A stretch of 34,270 bases of DNA from an uncultured Campylobacter sp. (GTDB lineage Bacteria > Campylobacterota > Campylobacteria > Campylobacterales > Campylobacteraceae). The position numbers and the translations under genes are program-made. The notes beneath the pieces are model-generated. The model was not told the origin of the DNA, searched no databases, and saw only the letters and a program-made list of their open reading frames with translations. The stretch is taken from positions 1 to 34,270 of the forward strand of contig NZ_CAMYFP010000012.1 in the NCBI RefSeq assembly GCF_947255105.1, given 5' to 3'. Below, piece by piece: positions 8,679-17,129 of this stretch. Positions within the stretch are counted from its first letter, which is position 1; every line of letters begins with the position of its first letter.

Positions 8679-10283
8679 TTAGTCTGCCATCTTCTCTTTT
8701 GCCTCTATGCCAACTAGACTAAGGGCTTTTTTTATAGTTACCGCTACTACAGCAAAAAGCTTGAGATAACTCTTCTCATCTTTGCTGCCAAGCACTCTGT
8801 TTTCATTGTAAAACTTATGAAATTTAGCACTCAAAGCTACTAAATAATCTGTTATTTTTTGGAGCTGCCTTTGCCTAAAGGCATCATCTAGCACCTCATC
8901 TAATCTAAGTGCTTCAAAAAGCAGAGCCTTTGCATCGCTATTTAACTCTTTTATCTCATAACTAGCAACATCATCAAAACTCTTTTGCGCTCTCTTAAAG
9001 AGCTGATGAACTCTTGCGTGTGCATAATTTACATAAAAAATTGGGTTGGAGCTATCCTCTTTTTTAAGCTCTTCAACATCAAATTCAAGCGGCGTATCGC
9101 ACTTTTTACTGATAAAAATAAATCTTAACGCATCACTTCCAATCTCATCAAGCACATCGCCCATCAAGATAAAATTGCCAGCTCTTTTGCTCATCTTAAA
9201 GCTCTCGCCATTTTTAAGCAGTGAAACCATCTGCGCCAAAATGACCTCCAGCCTCTCATCGTCATATCCCAAAAATCTAATAGCAGCCTTTAAGCGCAAA
9301 ATATATCCGTGGTGATCGGCGCCCCAGATGTTGATATAGTGGTCATAGCCTCTTTTAAATTTGTTGTAGTGATAGACAATGTCGCCCGCTAGATAGGTTG
9401 GTCTTTTGTCGTCTCTTATGACAACTCTATCTTTTTCGTCGCCAACTTTGCTAGATGAGATGTAAAGAGCACCATCTTTTTCATAAATAGCGCCGTTTTG
9501 CTCTAATTTTTCCAAAGTTGGCTGCAACTCATCATATAAAGAGGCTTCACTAACCCAGTTTTCTATGGTGATATTTGCATCAAAAAGATTTTTTTTAATG
9601 ACTTTTAGCATCTCATCTTTGCCCCAAAGGCTAATCTTTTTTACTACCTCATCATTGTCTATCTCATATAAAATCTCTTTGCCAAACTGCTTGACGGCTT
9701 TGGTCGCTAACTCATCTATATACTCGCCTCTATAGCAATTTTGAAGATACTCCACATCTTTATTTAAAATATTTTTTTGACCTGCCAAAAGTATGGAGGT
9801 GCCAAGTAGCTCTATCTGATTGCCAGCGTCGTTTATAAAGTATTCTGTTGTGATTTTGTGGCCTAAATATCTTCCAACTCTTGCCAAACTATCGCCATAA
9901 ACAGCGCCTCTTACATGACCTATGTGAAGAGGTCCTGTTGGATTGGCACTGACATATTCAAGTAGGATATTTTCGGCATTTGGGTTGAGTATAGACTTTT
10001 GCTCTCTTTGTTTTAAAGACTCTGAGGCAAGAGAGTTTAGATAGCTCTCTTTTAAATGTATGTTGATATAGCCATTCAAAGAACTTAAGGTAAAAATCTC
10101 GCTATTTGCAGCTTTTGTAACTATCTCATCTGCAATAATCTTAGGCGCTTTTTTAAATTCCTTTGCCAAAGAGAAAGCTAGTGGTGTAGCATAGTGAGCA
10201 AGCGACTTGTCTTTTGGACTCTCTAAATAACAATCAAAATCTCCAATGAGCTTTAAAAGCTCTGCTTTAACTAAATCTTTCAA
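8679..10283 (-). CDS. argS: Arginyl-tRNA synthetase
   Basis: This class I synthetase charges tRNA-Arg. The HIGH signature is at 120-123 within NPTGPLHIGHVRGAVYGD, and the KMSK loop reads FKMSKRAGNF. The C-terminal helical DALR anticodon-binding domain includes NPIFYVNYAHAR. The length of 534 suits the family. The start is a TTG three bases after the tatA stop; this is the start that gives the family's usual N-terminus (MKDLVKAELL). Confidence 0.95.
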   Translation of the reverse strand: MKDLVKAELLKLIGDFDCYLESPKDKSLAHYATPLAFSLAKEFKKAPKIIADEIVTKAANSEIFTLSSLNGYINIHLKESYLNSLASESLKQREQKSILNPNAENILLEYVSANPTGPLHIGHVRGAVYGDSLARVGRYLGHKITTEYFINDAGNQIELLGTSILLAGQKNILNKDVEYLQNCYRGEYIDELATKAVKQFGKEILYEIDNDEVVKKISLWGKDEMLKVIKKNLFDANITIENWVSEASLYDELQPTLEKLEQNGAIYEKDGALYISSSKVGDEKDRVVIRDDKRPTYLAGDIVYHYNKFKRGYDHYINIWGADHHGYILRLKAAIRFLGYDDERLEVILAQMVSLLKNGESFKMSKRAGNFILMGDVLDEIGSDALRFIFISKKCDTPLEFDVEELKKEDSSNPIFYVNYAHARVHQLFKRAQKSFDDVASYEIKELNSDAKALLFEALRLDEVLDDAFRQRQLQKITDYLVALSAKFHKFYNENRVLGSKDEKSYLKLFAVVAVTIKKALSLVGIEAKEKMAD

Positions 10284-10286
10284 AGC

Positions 10287-10499
10287 TTAAGCTTCTTTTT
10301 GCTCTTTATTTACAGCCTCGCTACTTTTAGGCTTGTCGTCTTTTATCTCAGCCTTTGCCTCATCACTGCTCTCAAGTTCATTTTTGAAACTTTTAATTCC
10401 TTTACCCAATCCTTTTGCTAGCTCAGGTATCTTTTTGCCGCCAAAAAGCAAGATAATAATAGCCAATATAACAACTACTTGCCAAGGTCCTACAGCCAT
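10287..10499 (-). CDS. tatA: Twin-arginine translocase subunit TatA
   Basis: TatA forms the pore-like part of the Tat system that exports folded proteins. The 70 residues comprise one membrane helix (about 5-20), the conserved LLFGGKKIPELAKGLGKGI hinge and amphipathic helix, and a charged tail. AAGGAG precedes the ATG. The gene sits between gmk and argS. No tatB or tatC is in the window. Confidence 0.93.
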   Translation of the reverse strand: MAVGPWQVVVILAIIILLFGGKKIPELAKGLGKGIKSFKNELESSDEAKAEIKDDKPKSSEAVNKEQKEA

Positions 10500-10508
10500 G
10501 ATCTCTCC

Positions 10509-11114
10509 TTAATTCCAATTTTTAATAAATTTATCCACATCTAAATTTGAAGTCTTAAATTTCAGACTCTCAACTATAGCACAAAGTTCTAAATAACACT
10601 CTTCCAAGTCGGAATTTATAACTAAATAGTCATACTCTTTTATCTCTTTTATCTCAATTAGTGCATTTTCTAGCCGCTTTTTTAGTTTTTGGCTCTCTTC
10701 GCTTCCTCTATTTGTAAGTCTTTTTTCAAGCTCTTTTAAATTTTTAGTGGTAAGAAAAATTGAGCTTACTCTCTCTTTTAGCTTGGATTTAGCTATCTTT
10801 TGTCCTTGAACATCAATATCCAAAATGGCTATCTTGCCGCTATCTACAGCTTTTGTTGGCTCTTTTAGAGAGGTTCCATAGTAGTCATTATGGACATAGG
10901 CCCACTCCAAAAACTCATCTTTTTTGATAGATTCTTCAAATTCTTTTTTGCTTATAAAGTGGTAGTGCTTGCCATCTACTTCACCATCTCTAGGCGCTCT
11001 TGTTGTAGATGAGATAGAAAAATAAAAATCATCACTACTTTTTAAAAGTCTTTTTATAAGTGTGCTTTTGCCACTTCCGCTAGGTCCTGAGATGATTAAG
11101 AAAAAGCCCTTCAA
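10509..11114 (-). CDS. gmk: Guanylate kinase
   Basis: This enzyme phosphorylates GMP to GDP. The P-loop GPSGSGKST starts near residue 10, followed by STTRAPRDGEVDGKHYHF for GMP binding and DIDVQGQ. The length of 201 fits. The start is TTG directly after the TAG stop of the upstream gene, with an AAGGA ribosome site inside the end of that gene, so it is translationally coupled to it. Confidence 0.95.
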   Translation of the reverse strand: MKGFFLIISGPSGSGKSTLIKRLLKSSDDFYFSISSTTRAPRDGEVDGKHYHFISKKEFEESIKKDEFLEWAYVHNDYYGTSLKEPTKAVDSGKIAILDIDVQGQKIAKSKLKERVSSIFLTTKNLKELEKRLTNRGSEESQKLKKRLENALIEIKEIKEYDYLVINSDLEECYLELCAIVESLKFKTSNLDVDKFIKNWN

Positions 11115-12059
11115 CTATTTTTCCTTAAATTTAACTTTGATTTTTATCTCAATAGCATTTAAATTCTCTTTTTTAAGGCTCTTTTTTATGCTTTTGGTGA
11201 TGGAGTTTTTAAGTCTCTCTTCCAAGTCATCAAGGCAAAGTTCATCTCTATTTTTGCTATTTTCATCAACATCTAGCTCTTCTTCATCCTCTTCGTCTGC
11301 TATATCTTCTCTCTCTTTTTTGTTCTCTTCTTCATCTTTTTTATCAAAAAATAAATCAACCTTATCGCTCTGCCTATCTTTTTTCTCTTCCTTTGTATCT
11401 GTGGTATCAAGCGGCTCTATTTTTATCTCATCAAGATCGCCAAATATCTCATTTTGCGCCTTTTGCTCTTTTTCTAGTGGCGTATTTAGCTCTTTTGCGA
11501 TATCTTGCAACGGCAAATCGTCATCTTTTTTCATCTTAATGTCAAGTGAGTCGCTAAGCTCTTGTATGGTGCTACCTTCAAGCTTTTGTGATGGCTCCTT
11601 CTCTTTGGTATCATCAAGCATAAGATTGGTAGTTGCAATCTCATCGGCAACGCTCTCTAAGCTCTGCTTTTTGTCCATGCTGTCTAGCTCATCTATGATA
11701 TTTGTGATGTTTTTGATATTTTCACTTTTGTCATCTTTTGCACTTTTCAAAATATCCTCTTCTTCTTGTTTTAGGATATTTTCATATGAGGTTAGAAAGT
11801 TGATGAAATCTGTTGGTAAAAAGGGCTTAACTAATTTGTATTTTAAATTTATATGGTTTGAGCTTGTTACTAAAAATAGCGTTTTGGATTGATTGAAGTT
11901 TTCTAAATTTAGCTCCTCTTTCTCATCTACATCTTTAACAACTAAATCGCACTCATCTACCTTGCTCTCGTCATTTAAGAGTTCAAATCCAGGTTTGTCT
12001 AAGCAAAGACCAATGATGCTTTCTACAGCCGTATCACTACTGATAAGTAAAATTTTCAT
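11115..12059 (-). CDS. Highly acidic protein with an N-terminal receiver-like domain
   Basis: The product is 314 residues from the ATG at 12059. I chose it over the in-frame TTG at 12065 because AAGGA lies 6 bp upstream. Residues 1 to about 95 follow the order of a response-regulator receiver: KILLISSD for strand 1, DLVVKDVDE for strand 3, LVTSS for strand 4 and KLVKPF for strand 5. The strand-1 acidic pair is reduced. The middle is a long Asp/Glu/Lys-rich region, probably disordered. The last 40 residues are basic and amphipathic. Campylobacters carry comparable acidic proteins next to gmk; the function is unknown. Confidence 0.7.
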   Translation of the reverse strand: MKILLISSDTAVESIIGLCLDKPGFELLNDESKVDECDLVVKDVDEKEELNLENFNQSKTLFLVTSSNHINLKYKLVKPFLPTDFINFLTSYENILKQEEEDILKSAKDDKSENIKNITNIIDELDSMDKKQSLESVADEIATTNLMLDDTKEKEPSQKLEGSTIQELSDSLDIKMKKDDDLPLQDIAKELNTPLEKEQKAQNEIFGDLDEIKIEPLDTTDTKEEKKDRQSDKVDLFFDKKDEEENKKEREDIADEEDEEELDVDENSKNRDELCLDDLEERLKNSITKSIKKSLKKENLNAIEIKIKVKFKEK

Positions 12060-12127
12060 CTTCAATCCTTATGAATTTTTTAGAGTAGTATTTTATGATA
12101 TTTTTCTTTACTTATCGCTTAATAAGC

Positions 12128-12766
12128 TTAAATTTCAATAAGGCTTTGATCTTGTAGAGTATAAGTTTTTAGGCACTTTTTGGCAAGAGTTGTATCATGA
12201 GTAACAAGAAGCAGGGCTGCATTTTTTGCCTCTATATATCTAAATATTACCGCCATTATCTGCGCTGCTGTTTTTTGATCTAAGTTGCCAGTTGGCTCAT
12301 CGGCAAAGATTATTTTTGGTTTTTTTGTAAGTATTCTAGCTATTGAGACACGTTGCTGCTGTCCGCCGCTAAGCTCGCCAACTTTTTTGTCTAAGATATC
12401 CTCTATTTCTAACTCTTTTAAAAGTTCTAAATCAACCTTTTGTTTTGCAAGAAGGGCTACAAGCTCTATGTTCTCTCGCGCACTAAAGCCTTTGAAAAGA
12501 TAGTGAGCTTGAAAGATTATGCCAAAATCATATCTACAAATCTCAACTCTCTCATCTTTGGTTAGGTTATAAATGGATCTGTTGTTATAAATAACTTCGC
12601 CACTATCTGGTTTTAAAAGAGTGGATAAAATGTGCAAAAAAGTGGATTTACCGCAACCACTTCTTCCAACAATGGAGATACTTTGACCTAAATTTAGGTC
12701 AAAGTTTATATCTGAAAATAGTGTGTAGTCAAACTTATGAGTTAAGCCTACACCTTGCAAGATCAT
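12128..12766 (-). CDS. ABC transporter ATP-binding protein, LolD/MacB type, without a permease
   Basis: This 212-residue ATPase has Walker A GRSGCGKST (34-42), signature LSGGQQQR, Walker B IIFADEPTGNLD and the switch histidine in LLVTHD. LSGGQQQR and ADEPTGNLD are typical of the LolD/MacB/FtsE group that drives lipoprotein release or efflux. There is no membrane subunit alongside; the gene overlaps the tsf stop by one base (TAATG) and the next gene is unrelated. The partner is presumably encoded elsewhere, so I give no gene symbol. Confidence 0.85.
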   Translation of the reverse strand: MILQGVGLTHKFDYTLFSDINFDLNLGQSISIVGRSGCGKSTFLHILSTLLKPDSGEVIYNNRSIYNLTKDERVEICRYDFGIIFQAHYLFKGFSARENIELVALLAKQKVDLELLKELEIEDILDKKVGELSGGQQQRVSIARILTKKPKIIFADEPTGNLDQKTAAQIMAVIFRYIEAKNAALLLVTHDTTLAKKCLKTYTLQDQSLIEI

Positions 12767-13818
12767 TAATTCATCTGTGCTGCAACTTCTGCAGCAAAGT
12801 CCTCGCTCTTTTTCTCCAAGCCCTCGCCTACTTCATATCTTACAAATGAGATTATCTCTATCTTATCGCCAAGCTTTTTGCTAGCCTCTTCTATGACCTG
12901 CTCTACGCTCTTTTTCTCATCCATTACAAAAAATTGTCCAAGAAGTGTATCTCTTTGGTCGAGCAAAGTATTATCAGCTATAAATCTATCCATCTTTCCA
13001 GGCAAAATTTTATCCCAAATTTTCTCAGGTTTGCCCTCTTTTTTAAGCTCTTCTTTTGCTGCGTTTTCTGCTTGTTTTAACACCTCATCACTTAGTTGCA
13101 ACCTACTTACGTATTCTGGTAGTTTTATGAGATGTTTGCCAAGTCTTTGAAGCTCTTCGTTCTCTTTCTCAACGTGTGCTTTGATAGCAACACTCTCTTG
13201 CTCAACGAAATTTTTATCAAACTCTTTGTAGCTTATAACCTTTGGATTCATAGCGGCTATATGCATAGATAGGTTTCTCAAAAGTTTTTCTACCTCTTTT
13301 TTATCGGCATTTCCGCAGTTTGCTGCAATTGCAACAGCAACTCTGCCATTTGAGTGTAGATAGCCATTTACAACTTGAGCCTTAAGTGTCTTAAATCTTC
13401 TTACAACTAGATTTTCTCCGATAATGGTGATTTGGTTGGTAATGTAGTCGTTAAAATCAACTCCATCTACCTTGCATTTAGCTAGTTTGTCCAAGTCATC
13501 TATATTGTTTTCTTGGATAAGCTTTGTTGTCTCATCAACTAGCTTTATAAATTTATCATTTTTAGCAACAAAGTCTGTTTCTGAGTTGATCTCTACAACA
13601 GTTGCCTTTGTAAAGTCGCTATTTACAGTAACATTTACCAAACCCTCGCTTGCAAGTCTATCTGCCTTTTTAGCAGCTTGACCAAGACCTTTTTCTCTTA
13701 GATATTTCATTGCCTCTTTTATATCGCCCTTACACTCAACAAGGGCGTTTTTGCAATCCATCATTCCCGCGCCTGAGCTCTCTCTTAACTCTTTGACCAT
13801 TTGGGCTGTTATTTGCAT
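12766..13818 (-). CDS. tsf: Translation elongation factor Ts
   Basis: EF-Ts regenerates EF-Tu-GTP. The N-terminal UBA-like domain reads MVKELRESSGAGMMDCKNAL, and the TDFVAKN motif that contacts EF-Tu follows. The length of 350 matches campylobacterial EF-Ts, which is longer than the E. coli protein (about 283). The ATG overlaps the rpsB stop by one base, as in the standard rpsB-tsf operon. Confidence 0.96.
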   Translation of the reverse strand: MQITAQMVKELRESSGAGMMDCKNALVECKGDIKEAMKYLREKGLGQAAKKADRLASEGLVNVTVNSDFTKATVVEINSETDFVAKNDKFIKLVDETTKLIQENNIDDLDKLAKCKVDGVDFNDYITNQITIIGENLVVRRFKTLKAQVVNGYLHSNGRVAVAIAANCGNADKKEVEKLLRNLSMHIAAMNPKVISYKEFDKNFVEQESVAIKAHVEKENEELQRLGKHLIKLPEYVSRLQLSDEVLKQAENAAKEELKKEGKPEKIWDKILPGKMDRFIADNTLLDQRDTLLGQFFVMDEKKSVEQVIEEASKKLGDKIEIISFVRYEVGEGLEKKSEDFAAEVAAQMN

Positions 13819-14636
13819 TATTTCTCCTCCTTTGAGTACTCATCAATATCTTCATCGATATCTTCATCATCGAAGCTCTCTTCATCTTCCATAGCCTCTT
13901 TTAGAGCCTCATCTTTCTCTTCTTGAGTAACCTCTTCTTTTGGCTCAGCATCTTCATCTCTTAAGGCTTTTCCCTCTTCAATAGCTGCTGCCATCTCTTG
14001 ACAAAAGAGTTGAATACTTCTTATAGCGTCATCATTACCTGGAATTGGATAATCAACCAAATCAGGATCGCAGTTTGTATCAAGTGGTGCAACTACTGGA
14101 ATCTTTAGCCTGTTTGCCTCTGCAACTGCAATTCTCTCCTTTACGACATCTATAACAAACATCATATCAGGAAGCTTTTTCATCTCTCTAATTCCGCCAA
14201 GATAGTCCTCAAGCTTAGCTTTTTGTCTTCTTAACATCAAAGCCTCTTTTTTTGTAAGAAGATCTATACTGCCATCCTCTTCCATAGTTTCGATAACTTC
14301 TAATTTTCTAATTGATTGTCTGATAGTTTCGAAGTTTGTTAGCATTCCGCCTAGCCATCTGTGATTGACATATGGCATACCGCATTTTTGTGCAAACTCT
14401 TTTATAGATGAGCCAGCCTGTTTTTTGGTGCCTACAAAAAGGATTGTTTTGCCCTCAGCTGCTGCGTCTCTTACGATGTTGTAGGTATGTCTAAAGTATC
14501 TTATAGTTTTTTGTAAATCTATGATATAGATACCTTTTCTCTCGCCAAAAATGAACTTTTTCATCTTTGGGTTCCATCTTCTTGTTTGATGACCAAAATG
14601 GACACCACACTCTAATAAATCTCTCATTGTTACCAT
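13818..14636 (-). CDS. rpsB: 30S ribosomal protein S2
   Basis: The protein begins MVTMRDLLECGVHFGHQTRRWNP and contains FVGTKKQA, NHRWLGGMLTNF and VAPLDTNCDPDLVDYPIPGNDDA, all S2 hallmarks. Its 272 residues include a long Glu/Asp-rich C-terminal tail from about 225, seen in several Campylobacterota. AAGGAG precedes the start. It leads the rpsB-tsf-ATPase operon and is preceded by a structured leader. Confidence 0.97.
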   Translation of the reverse strand: MVTMRDLLECGVHFGHQTRRWNPKMKKFIFGERKGIYIIDLQKTIRYFRHTYNIVRDAAAEGKTILFVGTKKQAGSSIKEFAQKCGMPYVNHRWLGGMLTNFETIRQSIRKLEVIETMEEDGSIDLLTKKEALMLRRQKAKLEDYLGGIREMKKLPDMMFVIDVVKERIAVAEANRLKIPVVAPLDTNCDPDLVDYPIPGNDDAIRSIQLFCQEMAAAIEEGKALRDEDAEPKEEVTQEEKDEALKEAMEDEESFDDEDIDEDIDEYSKEEK

Positions 14637-14734
14637 GAGTTTCTCCTTAAATAATTAGTTTTTACCTCCACACCCCTTAGCAAAATGCAACTAAAAAAGG
14701 ATTGGTGTGTGCGAAGTTTGAAAGGTTGATTATA
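14637..14734 (-). promoter_or_regulatory. rpsB promoter and structured 5' leader
   Basis: On the minus strand a TATAAT (14729-14734) is followed by a leader of roughly 85 nt. Within it CACACC pairs with GGTGTG (14704-14709 with 14669-14674). Above that, CCT/AGG and TAG/CTA continue the stem with a small bulge (14691-14700 with 14675-14680) to a 10-nt loop. The stem lies upstream of the AAGGAG ribosome site. Its position suits autoregulation by S2, as known for rpsB in gammaproteobacteria. That role is inference here. Confidence 0.5.
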
Positions 14735-14761
14735 GCAAATAAAGATAAAATATTGATAAAT

Positions 14762-15508
14762 TTAAATAATTGCTATAAAACCAGCGTTTCTTCCGCAAAT
14801 TTTATCTCTTCTATAGGAAAAATAGCGGCTATCGCAATGGGTGCAAGTTTTACTTTTGAAGATGTTTTTTATACTAAAGATAGAAAGTTCATAGCAAATT
14901 GCCTCTTTTAGAGCAAATTTATTGTTTTTGTTAAATTGTTTAAGCTCTTTGAAATTTAAATCCCCCACTTCATAGCAAGAAGTAGCAATTGATGGACCTA
15001 AAAAGACTCTTATATCATCACTTTTGCTCTTATAAATTCTTCTAAATTTCTCTATAGTTTTTGATACTATCTTTTTACAAACTCCAGCTCTTCCTGCGTG
15101 AACTGCGGCTATTGCTCTGTTTTTGATATCAACCAACAAAACAGGCACACAGTCAGCCACCATAACACAAAGTGCTACATTTTTAAGATGGGTGATAATG
15201 GCGTCGCACTTTGGATAGAAGGGCTCTTTTTGATATCTGCTGTAAAAGTCTTCATCTACAACTACAACCTCATCTCCATGAACCTGCTCCATAAAAATAA
15301 GTGAGTTTTTCTCTAGCTTCAAATTTAGCGCCAAAATCTCTCTGTTTTTATAGACACTCTCTTTTTCATCGCCAACATGCAAAGCCAAATTTAAACTCTC
15401 ATAAGGTCCTTTACTAACTCCACCCTCTCTTGTAGTAAAGCCATAAAGTAGCCGCTCTTTGCCATCTAACTCTAATAAGTTGCCAAAATTTGGTCTATCT
15501 TTTGCCAA
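14762..15508 (-). CDS. pgeF: Laccase-domain (YfiH/PgeF) cell-wall editing protein
   Basis: This 248-residue protein belongs to the DUF152/YfiH family, described as polyphenol oxidases and as PgeF, a peptidoglycan-precursor editing factor that removes mis-incorporated serine. The metal-site residues are visible as the His in MEQVHGDE, the Cys in ADCVPVLL and the His in VHAGRAGV. In many members the last motif is HAGWRG, so the Trp is replaced here. The C-terminus has the expected FSYRRD. It starts with TTG at 15508 behind AAGGAG and overlaps the ribE end by 37 bp. Confidence 0.85.
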   Translation of the reverse strand: MAKDRPNFGNLLELDGKERLLYGFTTREGGVSKGPYESLNLALHVGDEKESVYKNREILALNLKLEKNSLIFMEQVHGDEVVVVDEDFYSRYQKEPFYPKCDAIITHLKNVALCVMVADCVPVLLVDIKNRAIAAVHAGRAGVCKKIVSKTIEKFRRIYKSKSDDIRVFLGPSIATSCYEVGDLNFKELKQFNKNNKFALKEAICYELSIFSIKNIFKSKTCTHCDSRYFSYRRDKICGRNAGFIAII

Positions 15509-16083
15509 GAGCTCTCCTTATACTTAGCCACTCTTTCCACATATCTTGCAAGAAGATCACTTTCTATATTGGCCCTTCTTCCTACTTTATACTCGCCAAA
15601 AAGAGTCTCTTTTAGGGTTATTGGAATGATTGTAAGGCGTATTTGAGAGAGGCTGTCTATCACTTCATTTATAGTAAGGCTCACACCATCAACGCCAACA
15701 CTTCCTTTGTTTGCCATAAGAGGCATAAGCTCTTTTGGAAGCTCTAGATAAAAATCAGTGCCATTTTCTACTTTTGCAACCTTTCTTATGGTAGCAATAC
15801 CATCGATATGCCCTTGTATCAAATGTCCGTCAACAGCGTCCATAAGCCTCATTGCAGGCTCGATATGCACCCTGCCCTTGAAGTTTTCTACAGCTAAATT
15901 TCTCCTACTCTCAAAGCTAAGCTCTAGGCTAAAGCCATCATCAAAAAGCTTTATTACACTAAGACAAGCTCCATTTACAGCGATACTTGCACCTAAATTT
16001 GGTCTATGTTTTGCTCTAAGAGTTAAGATATTGTTTTCATAACTTTTAACAGTCGCAATCTCTTTGATAAGTCCATTAAACAT
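15472..16083 (-). CDS. ribE: Riboflavin synthase alpha subunit
   Basis: The enzyme dismutates two molecules of 6,7-dimethyl-8-ribityllumazine to riboflavin. The start MFNGLIKEI and the two lumazine-binding barrels are clear: NGACLSV in the first, GHLIQGHIDG and VDGVSLTIN in the second. I chose the ATG at 16083 (203 residues) over the in-frame start at 16104 because family members begin MFxGLI; a GGACAAAGAGAG stretch precedes it. The start overlaps the bioB stop by 8 bp. Confidence 0.93.
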   Translation of the reverse strand: MFNGLIKEIATVKSYENNILTLRAKHRPNLGASIAVNGACLSVIKLFDDGFSLELSFESRRNLAVENFKGRVHIEPAMRLMDAVDGHLIQGHIDGIATIRKVAKVENGTDFYLELPKELMPLMANKGSVGVDGVSLTINEVIDSLSQIRLTIIPITLKETLFGEYKVGRRANIESDLLARYVERVAKYKESSWQKIDQILATY

Positions 16084-17047
16084 CTCTCTTTGTCCTAAAA
16101 CCATATTTTTTAATCATAATTTTATCATCTTTTACACTCTGCCCAGTAGTTGTTAAAAAATTCCCAGTTATGCTTGAGTTTATCCCGCCATTTAGCGCCA
16201 AAGAAAGCTTTTGTTTGAGTGCTTTTCTGCCACCTGCAAGGCGCAAATAGACCTTTGGCAAGACAAATCTAAAAACCGCTATTGTGCGTAAAATCTCATC
16301 CTCTTCTAAAATCTCTCTATCTTGAAGCGGCGTTCCTTTTATGGGGCTTAAGATATTTATAGGAACCGAACTTACCTCAAGCTCTTTTAAAGTAAATGCA
16401 AGATCTACTCTATCGCTCATACTCTCGCCAAGCCCAAATATCCCGCCGCTACAAACATCAAGCCCCGCATTTTTTGCTGCTTTTATAGTAGCAACTCGAT
16501 CTTTAAAAGTGTGAGTTGTACAGATATTTGTAAAATACCCTTTAGATGTCTCAAGGTTGTGATGATAGGTCTTCACTCCTGCTTTTTTAAGCTCTCTTAA
16601 ACTCTCTTCATCTGCTAGACCAAATGAGGCGCAAAGATGAAGAGTGGTCTGTGAAGAAAGAGCGCTATAAAGCTCCTTAATCTCTGTAATATCTCTTTTT
16701 CTAAGCTCTTTTGTGCTAGAAACTAAAGAAAATCTATCAACTAAATTTCTATCACATTTTTTTGCAGCCTCCAAAACTTCATCTACCTTAAGAAGCGGAT
16801 AGATATCGCAACCTGTCTTATAATGTGCAGATTGAGCGCAAAATTTGCAATTCTCGCTACACCTTCCTGACTTTACATTTATGATAGAGCAAAGATTAAA
16901 CTCATTGCCACAAAAGCTCTCTCTAATCTCATTTGCAGCCTCCAAAAGAGCCAAAAGATGCTCTGTATTTGCAAGCTCTAACGCCTCTTCTTTGGTGATA
17001 TCTCTGCCACTTAAAACCTCTTTTTTCAATCTCTCTACGCAGTTCAA
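16076..17047 (-). CDS. bioB: Biotin synthase
   Basis: BioB is a radical SAM enzyme that inserts sulfur into dethiobiotin. The 4Fe-4S motif is C63-x3-C67-x2-C70 (GRCSENCKFCAQS). The 2Fe-2S ligand candidates are in LHLCASFG and LDVCSGGIFGLGE, with the arginine in RLAGGRKAL. The 323 residues are typical. It starts with TTG behind AAGG. No other biotin gene is in the window; here it is coupled to ribE and pgeF. Confidence 0.95.
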   Translation of the reverse strand: MNCVERLKKEVLSGRDITKEEALELANTEHLLALLEAANEIRESFCGNEFNLCSIINVKSGRCSENCKFCAQSAHYKTGCDIYPLLKVDEVLEAAKKCDRNLVDRFSLVSSTKELRKRDITEIKELYSALSSQTTLHLCASFGLADEESLRELKKAGVKTYHHNLETSKGYFTNICTTHTFKDRVATIKAAKNAGLDVCSGGIFGLGESMSDRVDLAFTLKELEVSSVPINILSPIKGTPLQDREILEEDEILRTIAVFRFVLPKVYLRLAGGRKALKQKLSLALNGGINSSITGNFLTTTGQSVKDDKIMIKKYGFRTKRDV

Positions 17048-17129
17048 ATTTAGCCTTTTTTATTGTGATTTTATAATTTTACAATTAAACTTTTGATAAA
17101 ATGAGAGCTTTTTATAAGGAGCAAAAAAG
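17048..17129. promoter_or_regulatory. Divergent bioB/mnmG promoter region
   Basis: This 82-bp AT-rich spacer lies between divergent genes. For mnmG a GATAAAAT at about 17094-17101 is a plausible -10, and AAGGAG precedes the ATG. For bioB a TATAAAAT on the minus strand (about 17068-17075) is a plausible -10. No operator-like inverted repeat stands out. Confidence 0.45.

Noticed and set aside
11062..11892. A long plus-strand frame of 276 codons rich in Ser and Phe
   Set aside because: It is the complement of the acidic protein gene; its Ser/Phe-rich composition is what antisense reading of Glu/Asp/Lys codons gives.
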